Origin: CBDBUR01 sp965212075
GTDB lineage: Bacteria; Pseudomonadota; Alphaproteobacteria; JAPOUT01; G958296285
Reading direction: 5' to 3'
DNA length: 64,000 nt
Assembly: GCA_965212075.1 (NCBI GenBank)
Contig: OZ243043.1
Span: 62,001-126,000 of the forward strand
In this document: positions 34,701 through 42,505 of the stretch, in pieces
Numbering within the stretch: position 1 is the stretch's first letter
Layout: each line of letters opens with the position of its first letter
Position numbers and translations under genes: made by a program
Notes under the pieces: model-generated
What the model saw: only the letters and a program-made list of their open reading frames with translations
Told to the model about the DNA's origin: nothing
Databases searched by the model: none

Positions 34701-36448
34701 TTTTCCAAATCCTCATTGCGCAGGATTGGCTGGCGGACTTCGAGTCGTTTGCGCCGCGTCGCGCGGCTGTCAAACAGATTAGGCCGCGGCCCGATGAATG
34801 AGACTAAGGACATCACAAGCTCTTCGCGGATCGGATCAATCGGCGGATTGGTCACTTGCGCGAAATTTTGCTTAAAATAAGTATAAAGCAGCTTGCTCTG
34901 ACCGGACAAAGCCGATAGAGGCGTGTCATTGCCCATAGAGCCGACGGCCTCTTGGCCGGTTTCGGCCATCGGCGTGAGCAGGAACTTTTCGTCTTCTTGG
35001 GTGTAGCCGAAGGCTTGCTGGCGGTTGAGCAGCGATATGTTGGCGACGTGATGGGTGAAGCCGGTCAGCGGCAGGTCTTCAAGGATGATCTGTGTGCGGG
35101 CGAGCCAGTTTTGATAAGGCTGGGCGCGCGCCAATTGTTTTTTGATTTCTTTATCGTCAATGATGCGGCCTTGTTCGAGGTCAATGAGCAGCATTTTGCC
35201 GGGCTGCAGCCGCCATTTTTTGATGATTTTTTCTTCCGCGACGGGCAGCACGCCGGATTCTGACGCCATGATGACGCGCTCATCATCGGTCAGGAGGTAG
35301 CGCGCCGGACGCAATCCGTTGCGGTCGAGGGTTGCGCCGATCTGGAGGCCGTTGGTAAAAGCGACTGCCGCCGGGCCGTCCCAGGGCTCCATCAACGCGG
35401 CGTGATATTCGTAGAAGGCGCGGCGCTCATCATCCATTAGATGATTGTTGGCCCACGCTTCGGGGATCAGCATCATCATCGCATGAGCGAGCGAGAAGCC
35501 GCCGCGCAGCATGAATTCCAGCGCATTATCAAAGCTGGCGCTGTCGGATTGGCTTTCGGGGATAACCGGCAGGAGGTGCTTCATATCGCCGCCGATCAAA
35601 GCCGAGCGCAGAGTAGCATGGCGCGCGCGCATCCAGTTAATGTTGCTGCGCAGAGTGTTGATTTCGCCATTATGGGCGATCATGCGATAGGGGTGCGCGA
35701 GCCGCCAAGACGGAAACGTATTTGTTGAGAAGCGCTGATGAACGAGCGCCAAAGCGCTTTCAAGGTCGGGATCGGTGAGATCGCGGTAATAAGGCTCAAT
35801 CTGGTTGGCGAGGAACATGCCTTTATAGACAAGCGTGCGCGCCGACAAAGAGGAAATATAGAAGAACTCATCAATTTCGGAATCGTTCATCTCGAGCGCT
35901 TTTTTTTCAACGAGGCGGCGAATGGTGAGCAATTTGCGCTCAAAATCATCAATGCTGGCTGTTTCTGCGCCGCGCGCGACGATGATCTGGCGATGCACTG
36001 GCGCGGTGTGTTTGGCGCTTTGGCCGAGGCAGCGATCATCCACCGGCACATCACGCCAGAATAAAACATGCTGCTCTTGCGCGAGGACGTTGCTTTCAAT
36101 GAGCGCTTCAAGCTGTTTTTGGCTTTCTTCTTTGGGCGGCATGAAGATATGCCCGATGGCATAAGCACCCTCTTCGGGCAGGCGGCAGCCAGCTTTTTCA
36201 GCTAGCTTTTTGACAAAAAGGTGAGGTGTTTGGATCAAAATGCCCGCGCCGTCGCCGACATCGGGTTCAGCGCCGGTGGCACCGCGATGCTCAAGATGGC
36301 GCAAAATGCGCAGCCCGTCTTGAATGATCGCATGGTCTTTTTTGTTGCCGATATTGACGACAAACCCCACGCCGCAGGAATCATGCTCATGCGCGGGGCT
36401 GTAGAGCGTCGCTGCGCGGGGGTCGGGATGGGTCTTTCTTGGCTTCAT
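31796..36448 (-). CDS. gltB: Glutamate synthase (NADPH) large subunit
   Basis: The 1550-residue enzyme makes glutamate from glutamine and 2-oxoglutarate. After a short propeptide, Cys25 in HDSCGVGF is the N-terminal nucleophile of the amidotransferase domain. The FMN/3Fe-4S synthase domain has GEGGEEPDRY, IKMAQGAKPGEGG and the Cys cluster CHLNTCPVG. The C-terminal beta-helix GXGXG domain ends the chain. ATG 36448 is preferred to ATG 36472 because AGGA lies 6 bp before it. It is first in the gltB-gltD operon and divergent from the bufferin operon. Confidence 0.96.
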   Translation of the reverse strand: MKPRKTHPDPRAATLYSPAHEHDSCGVGFVVNIGNKKDHAIIQDGLRILRHLEHRGATGAEPDVGDGAGILIQTPHLFVKKLAEKAGCRLPEEGAYAIGHIFMPPKEESQKQLEALIESNVLAQEQHVLFWRDVPVDDRCLGQSAKHTAPVHRQIIVARGAETASIDDFERKLLTIRRLVEKKALEMNDSEIDEFFYISSLSARTLVYKGMFLANQIEPYYRDLTDPDLESALALVHQRFSTNTFPSWRLAHPYRMIAHNGEINTLRSNINWMRARHATLRSALIGGDMKHLLPVIPESQSDSASFDNALEFMLRGGFSLAHAMMMLIPEAWANNHLMDDERRAFYEYHAALMEPWDGPAAVAFTNGLQIGATLDRNGLRPARYLLTDDERVIMASESGVLPVAEEKIIKKWRLQPGKMLLIDLEQGRIIDDKEIKKQLARAQPYQNWLARTQIILEDLPLTGFTHHVANISLLNRQQAFGYTQEDEKFLLTPMAETGQEAVGSMGNDTPLSALSGQSKLLYTYFKQNFAQVTNPPIDPIREELVMSLVSFIGPRPNLFDSRATRRKRLEVRQPILRNEDLEKIRMIGNVSDDHFRTKTLDITYAQERGSAAMERMITRLCERALSAVKDGYNIIILSDRLMNHQRVAIPALLATSAVHHFLIQKGMRTSAGLVVETGEARETHHFACLAGYGAEAINPWLAFETIDALRLKFDQKISAEDAIKRYIKAVNKGLLKVMSKMGISTYQSYCGAQIFDAVGLASDFVRLYFTGTASQVEGVALGVIAAEAFQRHEQAFGNAPVLQHALNVGGEYAVRLRGEDHVWRHETVRDLQHAVRSNDRETYQNFAQRINEQNTQLMSLRGLFHIKKAEEISRKAIPLEEVEPAASIVKRFSTGAMSFGSISREAHTTLARTMNRIGGKSNTGEGGEEPDRYRPLPNGDSMRSAIKQVASGRFGVTAEYLVNADMIQIKMAQGAKPGEGGQLPGHKVDPVIAKVRYSTPGVGLISPPPHHDIYSIEDLAQLIFDLKNVNPAAAISVKLVSEVGVGTVAAGVAKARADHVTISGFEGGTGASPLTSIKHAGSPWEIGLAETHQTLILNRLRSRISVQVDGGLRTGRDVVIAALLGADEFGFSTAPLIAIGCIMMRKCHLNTCPVGIATQDPVLRKRFRGAPEHAVNYFFFVAEEARQIMAQMGVARFDDMIGRSDFLNQETAIAHWKARGLDMSRVLAKPKVATPLYKCEPQKHQIENILDRQFIKAAQPALDHQKPISIKAKIHNTDRTTGAMLSGEIAKRFGHKGLKEDTISIRLEGQAGQSFGAWLAHGISMELVGEANDYVGKGLAGGRLVIYPPAHSTITPEESIIVGNTVLYGAIAGSCYFRGVAGERFAVRNSGAVAVVEGCGDHGCEYMTGGIVVVLGETGRNFAAGMSGGVAYVFDQNGDFEKNCNLAMVELQPIEAEDRTLEQRAHQGGDLEMHGLVDVMSDMTRFDAERLRQLIENHAHYTNSAPARALLENWEVSLKKFVKIMPVDYQRALKERQSLAGQPLAISRSR

Positions 36449-36732
36449 GCTATTTCCTGCGCTGACGCGCATTTTGGCTCCAGTTTGTTTCGTTTAGATG
36501 AAGGGGCTGCCCTAGGAGCTAAGCCCCCCTCGGCGCGACAGCGCCTTTTTCCCTCAAGAATGCCTATCATGCCTCAAATTGGCCAAGCGGGGCAAGAGAC
36601 CAAAAATTGCAAAATTCCTGATATTTAACAAAAATATCGTAAAATCCCTCTCAACGGGGACAAGATTCTGATAGAATTTTCTGTCTGAGCCGTAATTTTG
36701 CGGGAAATTAATTCAGACGAAAGGAGGCCACT

Positions 36733-37062
36733 ATGAGGGCGCAAATAACAAAATCACAGGCAACAAAATTGACAGTGTTGATCGGCACGGCGATGAGCGT
36801 CGCTTTGCTGGGGGCTTGTTCGGAATCGGGCAGCGCAGACAAAAAGATGGCTGCCGCCGATAAAGAAAAATGCTTTGGCGTTTCCAAAAAAGGCAAGAAT
36901 GATTGTGCGGCGGGTCCGGGCACGACCTGCGCGGGCACATCAACGATTGACTATCAGGGCAATGCGTGGACCTATGTTGATAAGGGCACCTGCAAGAAGA
37001 TCAAAACGCGCTATGGCAAAGGCTCCCTGAAGCCGAAAAAGACTCGGATTCCGCGCACATAA
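36733..37062 (+). CDS. bufA: Bufferin precursor peptide (DUF2282, BufA-like)
   Basis: This 109-residue precursor has a Sec signal (hydrophobic LTVLIGTAMSVALLG, residues 13-27) and a Cys-rich core: C47 in EKCFGV, C58 in KNDCAAG, C66 in TTCAGTS and C87 in DKGTCKK. This is the DUF2282 pattern. Relatives in Caulobacter have core cysteines converted to thiooxazoles and bind copper outside the cytoplasm. An extra C29 gives LLGAC, which looks like a lipobox. The last 22 residues are strongly basic (KTRYGKGSLKPKK), which seems unusual. A strong aaaggagg site precedes the ATG. It begins the buf operon. Confidence 0.88.
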   Translation: MRAQITKSQATKLTVLIGTAMSVALLGACSESGSADKKMAAADKEKCFGVSKKGKNDCAAGPGTTCAGTSTIDYQGNAWTYVDKGTCKKIKTRYGKGSLKPKKTRIPRT

Positions 37063-37093
37063 TATCGCGCACATAATATATTGGCATATAGGC

Positions 37094-37951
37094 ATGATGC
37101 AGATAAACGCGCGCGCGGGTTTAGGCGCGCGCGCGCCGCATATCGCGCAGATTTTATCTGAACAGCCGACTGATATTGGCTGGGTTGAAGTTCACCCTGA
37201 AAATTATATGAGCGCCGGAGGCTCTGCGCTGGATGAGCTGATGGCATTGCGGCGGCTTTATCCTTTGTCGCTGCATGGGGTTGGGCTGTCGCTGGTCTCA
37301 AGCGAGCGGCTAGATGAGCGGCATTTATCGGGTCTTAAAACTTTGGTTGATCGCACATCGCCGGTTTTGGTGTCGGAGCATTTGGCGTGGAGCGCATGGG
37401 CGGGGGATTTCTTCAACGATCTGCTGCCGGTGCCGATGAGCGAAGAGGCTTTAGCGGTTGCCATTTTGCGCGTGGATGAAATGCAAGATTATCTTGGCCG
37501 CAAAGTGCTGGTTGAAAATCCTTCGCTTTACGGAAAGCTGCCTGAGAGCGTCATACCGGAGCCGGAATTTTTAGCCAGTCTTGCGCGCCGCACGGGCTGC
37601 GGCCTGCTGCTGGATGTAAATAATATCGTCGTATCGGCGAACAATCTGGGCTTTGATGCGCGGCGCTGGCTCAAGGATTTTCCGGTTGATGATATTGGCG
37701 AGATACATTTGGCCGGTCATGCGGTGATAGAGTTTGAAGGCCGACGGCTCGCGATTGACGATCACGGATCGGCGATCCCCGACGAGGTCTGGCAATTAGC
37801 AGACGATCTTCTGGCCTTATCGGGCGCGCGGCCAATTTTGATTGAGCGCGATAAGAATATCCCCGATCTGGAGGTTTTATGCAGCGAGGCGCGCCGCGCG
37901 CAGGCGCTTTTGAATGACATATCTGTAGATCAAAATTATGCAGTTACGTGA
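37094..37951 (+). CDS. bufB: MNIO-family RiPP oxidase BufB (DUF692)
   Basis: The 285-residue TIM barrel belongs to DUF692, the multinuclear non-haem iron oxidases that include MbnB and BufB. Likely iron ligands are visible: H61 (SLHGVGLSL), H96 (SEHLAW), E141 (VENPS), D174 and N176 (LLLDVNNI), H205 and H209 (EIHLAGH), D222 and H224 (IDDHGS). It oxidises precursor cysteines in the cytoplasm before export. It starts 31 bp after the precursor and overlaps the partner gene by 14 bp, so the products are probably made together. Confidence 0.92.
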   Translation: MMQINARAGLGARAPHIAQILSEQPTDIGWVEVHPENYMSAGGSALDELMALRRLYPLSLHGVGLSLVSSERLDERHLSGLKTLVDRTSPVLVSEHLAWSAWAGDFFNDLLPVPMSEEALAVAILRVDEMQDYLGRKVLVENPSLYGKLPESVIPEPEFLASLARRTGCGLLLDVNNIVVSANNLGFDARRWLKDFPVDDIGEIHLAGHAVIEFEGRRLAIDDHGSAIPDEVWQLADDLLALSGARPILIERDKNIPDLEVLCSEARRAQALLNDISVDQNYAVT

Positions 37952-38699
37952 TTTTCAGCGCAGATTTGCGGCAGCTTTGACGTCGACGGACGCCCGCGCG
38001 GCTGATTTTTTTTCTGGTGATGACGCTCAAAAGCGCGCAGCGCTGGCGATTTACCGCAACAATGTCGCCCATAGTTTAAGAGAGGCGATGGCTGAAGGTT
38101 TTCCCACCGTCAAGCAATTATTGGGGGAAGAGTTTTTCAATGGTCTTGCGGTTCGTTTTTTGCGGGAGAATTTGCCGCAGAGGCGCGTTCTTGCCGATTA
38201 TGGGCATGGGTTTGCCGAGTTTCTGGGCAGCTTGGACGAGCTTGGGGATTTTCCGTGGCTGGCTGATGTTGCGCGGATTGAGATGGCGCGGCGCGAAGTG
38301 TTTCATGCGGCGGATGATGATCCGCTGCGGCCTGAAGATTTGCAAAATTTCAGCGATGAAGATTTGACCGCAAATAAATTTTCTTTGCGCGCTTCATTGG
38401 TGATTTTGTCTCTTGACTGGCCTGCCGACACAATATGGCAGGCGCATCAAAATCAAAGCATTGATGAAGGCTTGGAGATCATGCCCGAAGAGATATATTT
38501 GGCGGTTCGCCGTGATGGAGACGAGGTCATCATTGAGCGCATTTCGGCGGCTTGGCGCGCGTTTCTCGCAAGGCTTGAACAAGGCGAAAATCTAGGTCAG
38601 ACTGTGCATGCTATATTGGCGAATCACGAGAACTTTGATCTGGCATCGGCGCTGAGCGCATGTCTATCAAAGAAATATTTCAAAAGGGGTGCATCATGA
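37938..38699 (+). CDS. bufC: MNIO partner protein BufC (DUF2063)
   Basis: The 253-residue protein has the N-terminal DUF2063 domain (LRDFQRRFAAAL, LAIYRNNVAHSLREAM, FPTVKQLLGEEFF, WLADVARIEMARRE). In bufferin and methanobactin systems such proteins bind the precursor leader and present it to the DUF692 oxidase. Its start lies inside the bufB end and its stop overlaps the doxX start, so the operon is tightly packed. Without the neighbours it would be called a putative DNA-binding protein; the context favours RiPP maturation. Confidence 0.88.
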   Translation: MQLRDFQRRFAAALTSTDARAADFFSGDDAQKRAALAIYRNNVAHSLREAMAEGFPTVKQLLGEEFFNGLAVRFLRENLPQRRVLADYGHGFAEFLGSLDELGDFPWLADVARIEMARREVFHAADDDPLRPEDLQNFSDEDLTANKFSLRASLVILSLDWPADTIWQAHQNQSIDEGLEIMPEEIYLAVRRDGDEVIIERISAAWRAFLARLEQGENLGQTVHAILANHENFDLASALSACLSKKYFKRGAS

Positions 38700-39151
38700 G
38701 TCCATTGGTTGAATTTGTAAAAATCTGGGTTATGCGTCTGGTTGGCTGGGCCGATGCGGTGCCGACGAGTCTCGTTTCTTTGTTTGGGCGGCTGGCGATT
38801 GCGCCGGTCTTCTGGTTTTCAGGGCAGACAAAGGTGGATGGCTTTACGCTCAAAGATTCGGCGGTGTCTTTATTTCGCTATGAATATAAAGTGCCTTTTC
38901 CTGAGGTCGCCGCGCCGATGGCGGCTTTGGCCGAACATCTTCTGCCATTTTTGCTGGTGCTCGGTCTTGCGACGCGCTTTTCGGCGGCGGGATTATTTGT
39001 GATGACTTTGGTGATTCAATGGGTTTATCCATCGGGCTGGTGGTCGCATCACGCTTTATGGTTTGCGATTTTGGCCTATCTGATCGTTTTGGGTCCGGGT
39101 GTCATCTCCGCCGATCATTACATCAAGAAGATATTTACGCGCGCCGCTTAA
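38696..39151 (+). CDS. DoxX-family membrane protein of the bufferin operon
   Basis: From ATG 38696 (ggggt site upstream, ATGA overlap with bufC) the protein has 151 residues and four hydrophobic segments. It shows DoxX features (LAIAPVFWFSGQTKV early, LPFLLVLGLATRFSAAGLFV in the middle, YPSGWWSHH). DoxX proteins often close DUF2282/DUF692/DUF2063 operons, and their role is not settled; a redox or membrane-quinone role has been proposed. It converges on hisN with a 4-bp overlap. Confidence 0.88.
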   Translation: MSPLVEFVKIWVMRLVGWADAVPTSLVSLFGRLAIAPVFWFSGQTKVDGFTLKDSAVSLFRYEYKVPFPEVAAPMAALAEHLLPFLLVLGLATRFSAAGLFVMTLVIQWVYPSGWWSHHALWFAILAYLIVLGPGVISADHYIKKIFTRAA

Positions 39152-39951
39152 TCCACTGCGGGCGCGAGCATGACCAGCGCGGCCTCGTGGATTTTGCTGT
39201 CCGCCGCCGCGATGATCTGCCCGCCGCCCATCGGATTGCCGCCGCGCCACGTGGTGATGATCCCACCTGCGGCCTCCACCACCGGTATCAGCGCATGGAC
39301 ATCATAAGGCTTGAGCGTGCTCTCAATGACGAGATCAATCTGCCCCAGCGCGAGCAGGCCATAAAAATAGCAATTACCGCCATAAAGCGTAATCGCCGCG
39401 CGGTCGCTGATCTGGTTAAAGGCGTCAAGCTCGCCTTTTTGGAGGAATAATTGCGGCGTCGTTGTTCCAAGCACGGCCTGTTCCAATCTCTGATCTTTGC
39501 GCGTTTTTAAGGGGCGTGTCTGGCCGTGCTGCTGCCAGAAGCCTGAGCCGTTTTCAGCGACAAAGCGCTCGCCGGTCGTCGGATGGTCAATGATGCCCAG
39601 CCTCACCGATTCTTTGTTCTCGCTCAACGCAATGAGGATGCCCCAAAATAAAGAGCCGGCAAAATAATTTCTTGTGCCGTCAATCGGATCAATCATCCAT
39701 AGAGGCGCATCGGGTGCGCCGCGCGTGTTGCCCATCTCCTCGCCGCTGATCGCATGATCGGGGAAAGTCTGGTTGATCATTTGCCGCAGACGGGCCTCAA
39801 TATCAAGATCGGCGCTGGTTGTCGGATCAAAGCCTTTATTTTCGGCTTTATTTTTGATGAGCGCGCTCCGGCGAAACTGCGCCATAGCGATCTCTCTAGC
39901 CTTGTCGGCCATTTTTTGCGCGAGCGCCAATTCGGGAGTTATAGGTATCAA
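39148..39951 (-). CDS. hisN: Inositol-monophosphatase-family phosphatase, probably HisN
   Basis: The 267-residue phosphatase has the Mg-binding motifs of the IMPase fold: ISGEEMG (about 71-77), WMIDPIDGTRNYFAG (about 85-99) and PYDVHALIPVVEAAGG near 210-225. In alphaproteobacteria lacking a HAD-type enzyme, this subgroup dephosphorylates histidinol phosphate. Length and motif wording fit HisN better than SuhB. It is last in an operon with a glutamate-synthase-like protein and an N-formylglutamate amidohydrolase, suggesting amino-acid metabolism. Another sugar or inositol phosphate remains possible. Confidence 0.8.
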   Translation of the reverse strand: MIPITPELALAQKMADKAREIAMAQFRRSALIKNKAENKGFDPTTSADLDIEARLRQMINQTFPDHAISGEEMGNTRGAPDAPLWMIDPIDGTRNYFAGSLFWGILIALSENKESVRLGIIDHPTTGERFVAENGSGFWQQHGQTRPLKTRKDQRLEQAVLGTTTPQLFLQKGELDAFNQISDRAAITLYGGNCYFYGLLALGQIDLVIESTLKPYDVHALIPVVEAAGGIITTWRGGNPMGGGQIIAAADSKIHEAALVMLAPAVD

Positions 39952-41474
39952 TGTGCCGCCGAAGATTTTGTCGGATAGATCTCTTCCAGAGATTTTGACA
40001 GACCAGAAGCGGTAACGATGCGCGCATGAATGCGCCTGAGCATTCTCGGCTCATGAACGCCGCAGGAGTGCGCAATGATTCCGACTTCATGCTGGATGGC
40101 TTGGGCATATTCGGCGACGCGCTCGGCTTTATTTTTGACGATGAGCCCGCGCTGCAGACGCGGATTATGCGTAGTGATTCCGGTGGGGCAGGTATTTTTA
40201 TTGCATTGCAGCGCTTGGATGCAGCCCAGCGAGAACATAAAGCCGCGCGCTGAGACAATAAAATCAGCGCCTGCGCATAAAGCCCAAGCGACGTCGCCGG
40301 GCATGACGAGTTTGCCTGACGCGATGATCCGGATGCGGTCAAGCAGTCCGGCTTGGGTGATGATATCGACGAGCTGCGGCAGGCTTTCATTTAACGGCAG
40401 CCCCATATAGTCAATGAGCGCCATGGGTGACGCGCCAGTGCCGCCATCGGCGCTATCCAGCGTGATGAAGTCGGGTGCGGATTCTTCGCCGCGCTGTTTA
40501 ATTTCAGAGATCAAATCATTGAGCCAGCCATAAGCGCCGAGCACCATTTTGAAGCCGGTGGGTTTGCCGGTGGTCTCGCGCACCAGCGCGACCATGTCGA
40601 GCAGATCGGCAACGGAATCGATTTCGCGATGGCGGTTGGGGCTGATTGAATCTTCGCCCTGCGGAATGCCGCGGATTTCGGCGATTTCTTTGGTCATTTT
40701 CCCCCCCGGCAGAATGCCGCCTTTGCCGGGTTTGGCGCCTTGGCTCATTTTAATTTCAAACATTTTGACCTGCTCATGCGCGGCGATGGCGCGCAATCTG
40801 TCTTGGCTGAGCTGCCCTTGCGCATCGCGTACGCTATATTTGGCTGTGCCGATCTGGAAAACGATGTCGGCGCCGCCTTCAAGGTGATAAGGCGATAGGC
40901 CGCCTTCGCCGGTATTCATCCACACATTGGCTTTTTTTGCGCCCTTTGACAGAGCCAGCACGGCAGGTTTGGAGATGGCACCATAGCTCATGCCGGAGAC
41001 ATTAAAAAAAGACGGCGCTTGATAAGGATGAGGGCAATAGGGGCCGATGGTCATTTTCTGCGGCTCGGCGGCGTCTTCGTCAAGGGTCGGGAAGGGGCAG
41101 TTGACGAAAAACACCGTGCCGGTGCCGTGCAAAGACCGCGTTGAACCGAAAGCGATGGTTGAATCGATGCCTTTGGCCGCGCGATAAATCCATGCTCTTT
41201 GTGCGCGATTGAAGGGCATTTCTTCACGATCCATCGCGAAGAAATATTGCCGGAAATATTCGCCAAGATTTTCAAACAGATAGCGGAAGCGTCCGATGAC
41301 CGGAAAATTGCGCCGAATGGCATGTTTGGTCTGTAAGCGGTCAATGAAATAGACCACGACGACTGACACAAGCGCCAAAGTAAAAATTGCACCGATGAGC
41401 GCTGCAATGATGTCAAGGATTGCAACGGCTCGGGTTGATGCCTCCACCACAATTTCGGGCGCCATTTCAGGCAT
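39948..41474 (-). CDS. FMN-binding glutamate-synthase-family protein
   Basis: The 508-residue protein has an N-terminal membrane helix (IIAALIGAIFTLALVSVVVV), then a single glutamate-synthase FMN domain: GMSYGAISKPAVLALSKGA, NTGEGGLS, IKMSQGAKPGKGG, DSADGGTGASP and the cluster-like CNKNTCPTG. It lacks the amidotransferase and GXGXG domains of GltB. Standalone membrane-anchored members are widespread and their reaction is not firmly assigned. It overlaps hisN by 4 bp and lies 2 bp after a hutG-like gene. Confidence 0.88.
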   Translation of the reverse strand: MPEMAPEIVVEASTRAVAILDIIAALIGAIFTLALVSVVVVYFIDRLQTKHAIRRNFPVIGRFRYLFENLGEYFRQYFFAMDREEMPFNRAQRAWIYRAAKGIDSTIAFGSTRSLHGTGTVFFVNCPFPTLDEDAAEPQKMTIGPYCPHPYQAPSFFNVSGMSYGAISKPAVLALSKGAKKANVWMNTGEGGLSPYHLEGGADIVFQIGTAKYSVRDAQGQLSQDRLRAIAAHEQVKMFEIKMSQGAKPGKGGILPGGKMTKEIAEIRGIPQGEDSISPNRHREIDSVADLLDMVALVRETTGKPTGFKMVLGAYGWLNDLISEIKQRGEESAPDFITLDSADGGTGASPMALIDYMGLPLNESLPQLVDIITQAGLLDRIRIIASGKLVMPGDVAWALCAGADFIVSARGFMFSLGCIQALQCNKNTCPTGITTHNPRLQRGLIVKNKAERVAEYAQAIQHEVGIIAHSCGVHEPRMLRRIHARIVTASGLSKSLEEIYPTKSSAAH

Positions 41475-41476
41475 GA

Positions 41477-42331
41477 TCAGCTTCCCTCTTTGATTGTGAG
41501 AAAATCAAATTTTTTAAATTGCTCAAGGATATAGTTTATATGTTCACGCAATTTTGTCCAGCCTTCAGAGAGGATAAGCTGCTCTTCATCCATATAAAGC
41601 GCGCGGTTAATCTCAATTTGCAGCGCGTGGATGTTGCGGTCAGGCTGGCCATAATGCTGGGTGATGAAGCCTCCGGCATAGGGGTCGTTGCGGGCGACGC
41701 GATAGCCATGGGCGGCAAAGGCCTGATGGACGAAGCTGGATAAAAGCGGCGAGGCCGCGCGGCCATGGCGGTCGCCGATGACGATGTCGGCGCGCTGCTT
41801 TTGCGAGGGCATGGAATGGCAGTCAATCAAAATCGCGACGCTGAAAGTTTTGCTCGTATTGTCAAGCAGTTCGCGCAGAGCGAGATGATAGGGAATATAG
41901 AAATCTTGAATGCGCTGGAAGCCGTCTTGCCAGCTTAAGGGCTCGGCATAGATTTCGTGCCCCTCAGCGCAGATTTTGGCGATCGTGCCCAGTCCGCTCA
42001 TCACGCGCTGCGACGCCGCATTGATATAAGGCGGCAGCGCCTCGTCAAACATTTCGGGGTCAAGCTCATAAGGCTCGCGGTTGAGATCAAGAAAACATCT
42101 CGGAAAGCGTGCGCTCATGATCGGCGCGCCGAGCGCGGGCGCGGCGGCGAAAAGATCATCTATGCAATAATCTTCCGAGCGGCGCAAGACAGCCAGCTCA
42201 AGCGCAGCTTTTTTGACGAACGCTTCAGGATATTCCGCGCCGGAATGCGGCGAGTTCAACACAAAGGGCATAGTCTGCCGTGCCGGATGGCGAATGAGAA
42301 ATCCGTCAGATTTGGCGGGTATTTGTATCAT
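41477..42331 (-). CDS. N-formylglutamate amidohydrolase family protein
   Basis: The 284-residue protein has the zinc-hydrolase motifs of the family: NSPHSGAEYP (about 26-35), DLNREPYELDPEMF, IDCHSMPS and an LQIEINRALYMDE C-terminal motif. HutG-type members release glutamate and formate from N-formylglutamate at the end of histidine breakdown. No other hut genes are nearby. It instead heads an operon with a glutamate-synthase-like protein and a histidinol-phosphatase-like protein. Confidence 0.88.
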   Translation of the reverse strand: MIQIPAKSDGFLIRHPARQTMPFVLNSPHSGAEYPEAFVKKAALELAVLRRSEDYCIDDLFAAAPALGAPIMSARFPRCFLDLNREPYELDPEMFDEALPPYINAASQRVMSGLGTIAKICAEGHEIYAEPLSWQDGFQRIQDFYIPYHLALRELLDNTSKTFSVAILIDCHSMPSQKQRADIVIGDRHGRAASPLLSSFVHQAFAAHGYRVARNDPYAGGFITQHYGQPDRNIHALQIEINRALYMDEEQLILSEGWTKLREHINYILEQFKKFDFLTIKEGS

Positions 42332-42359
42332 AAAATGCTTTTATCATTTTTTGAAGTGA

Positions 42360-42434
42360 TGGTGGGCGCGGCTGGGATTGAACCAGCGACCCCTGCGATG
42401 TCAACACAGTGCTCTCCCACTGAGCTACGCGCCC
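42360..42434 (-). tRNA. tRNA-Val (anticodon GAC)
   Basis: The minus strand folds as a cloverleaf. The acceptor arm GGGCGCG pairs with CGCGCCC. The anticodon stem CTGTG/CGCAG encloses loop TTGACAT. The T arm is GCTGG-TTCAATC-CCAGC. The discriminator is A and the CCA end is encoded. It is 75 nt long. Confidence 0.96.
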
Positions 42435-42505
42435 TTGATCTTGTGAGAGAGCCTAAAGGCTGTTAAGAATTGTGGCAAGGGTTCATCCAACGAGTTGAGT
42501 AAATT

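Noticed and set aside
33728..34801. 357-codon open frame on the + strand inside gltB
   Set aside because: Antisense to a certain gene; composition mirrors gltB codons and shows no protein motif or ribosome site.
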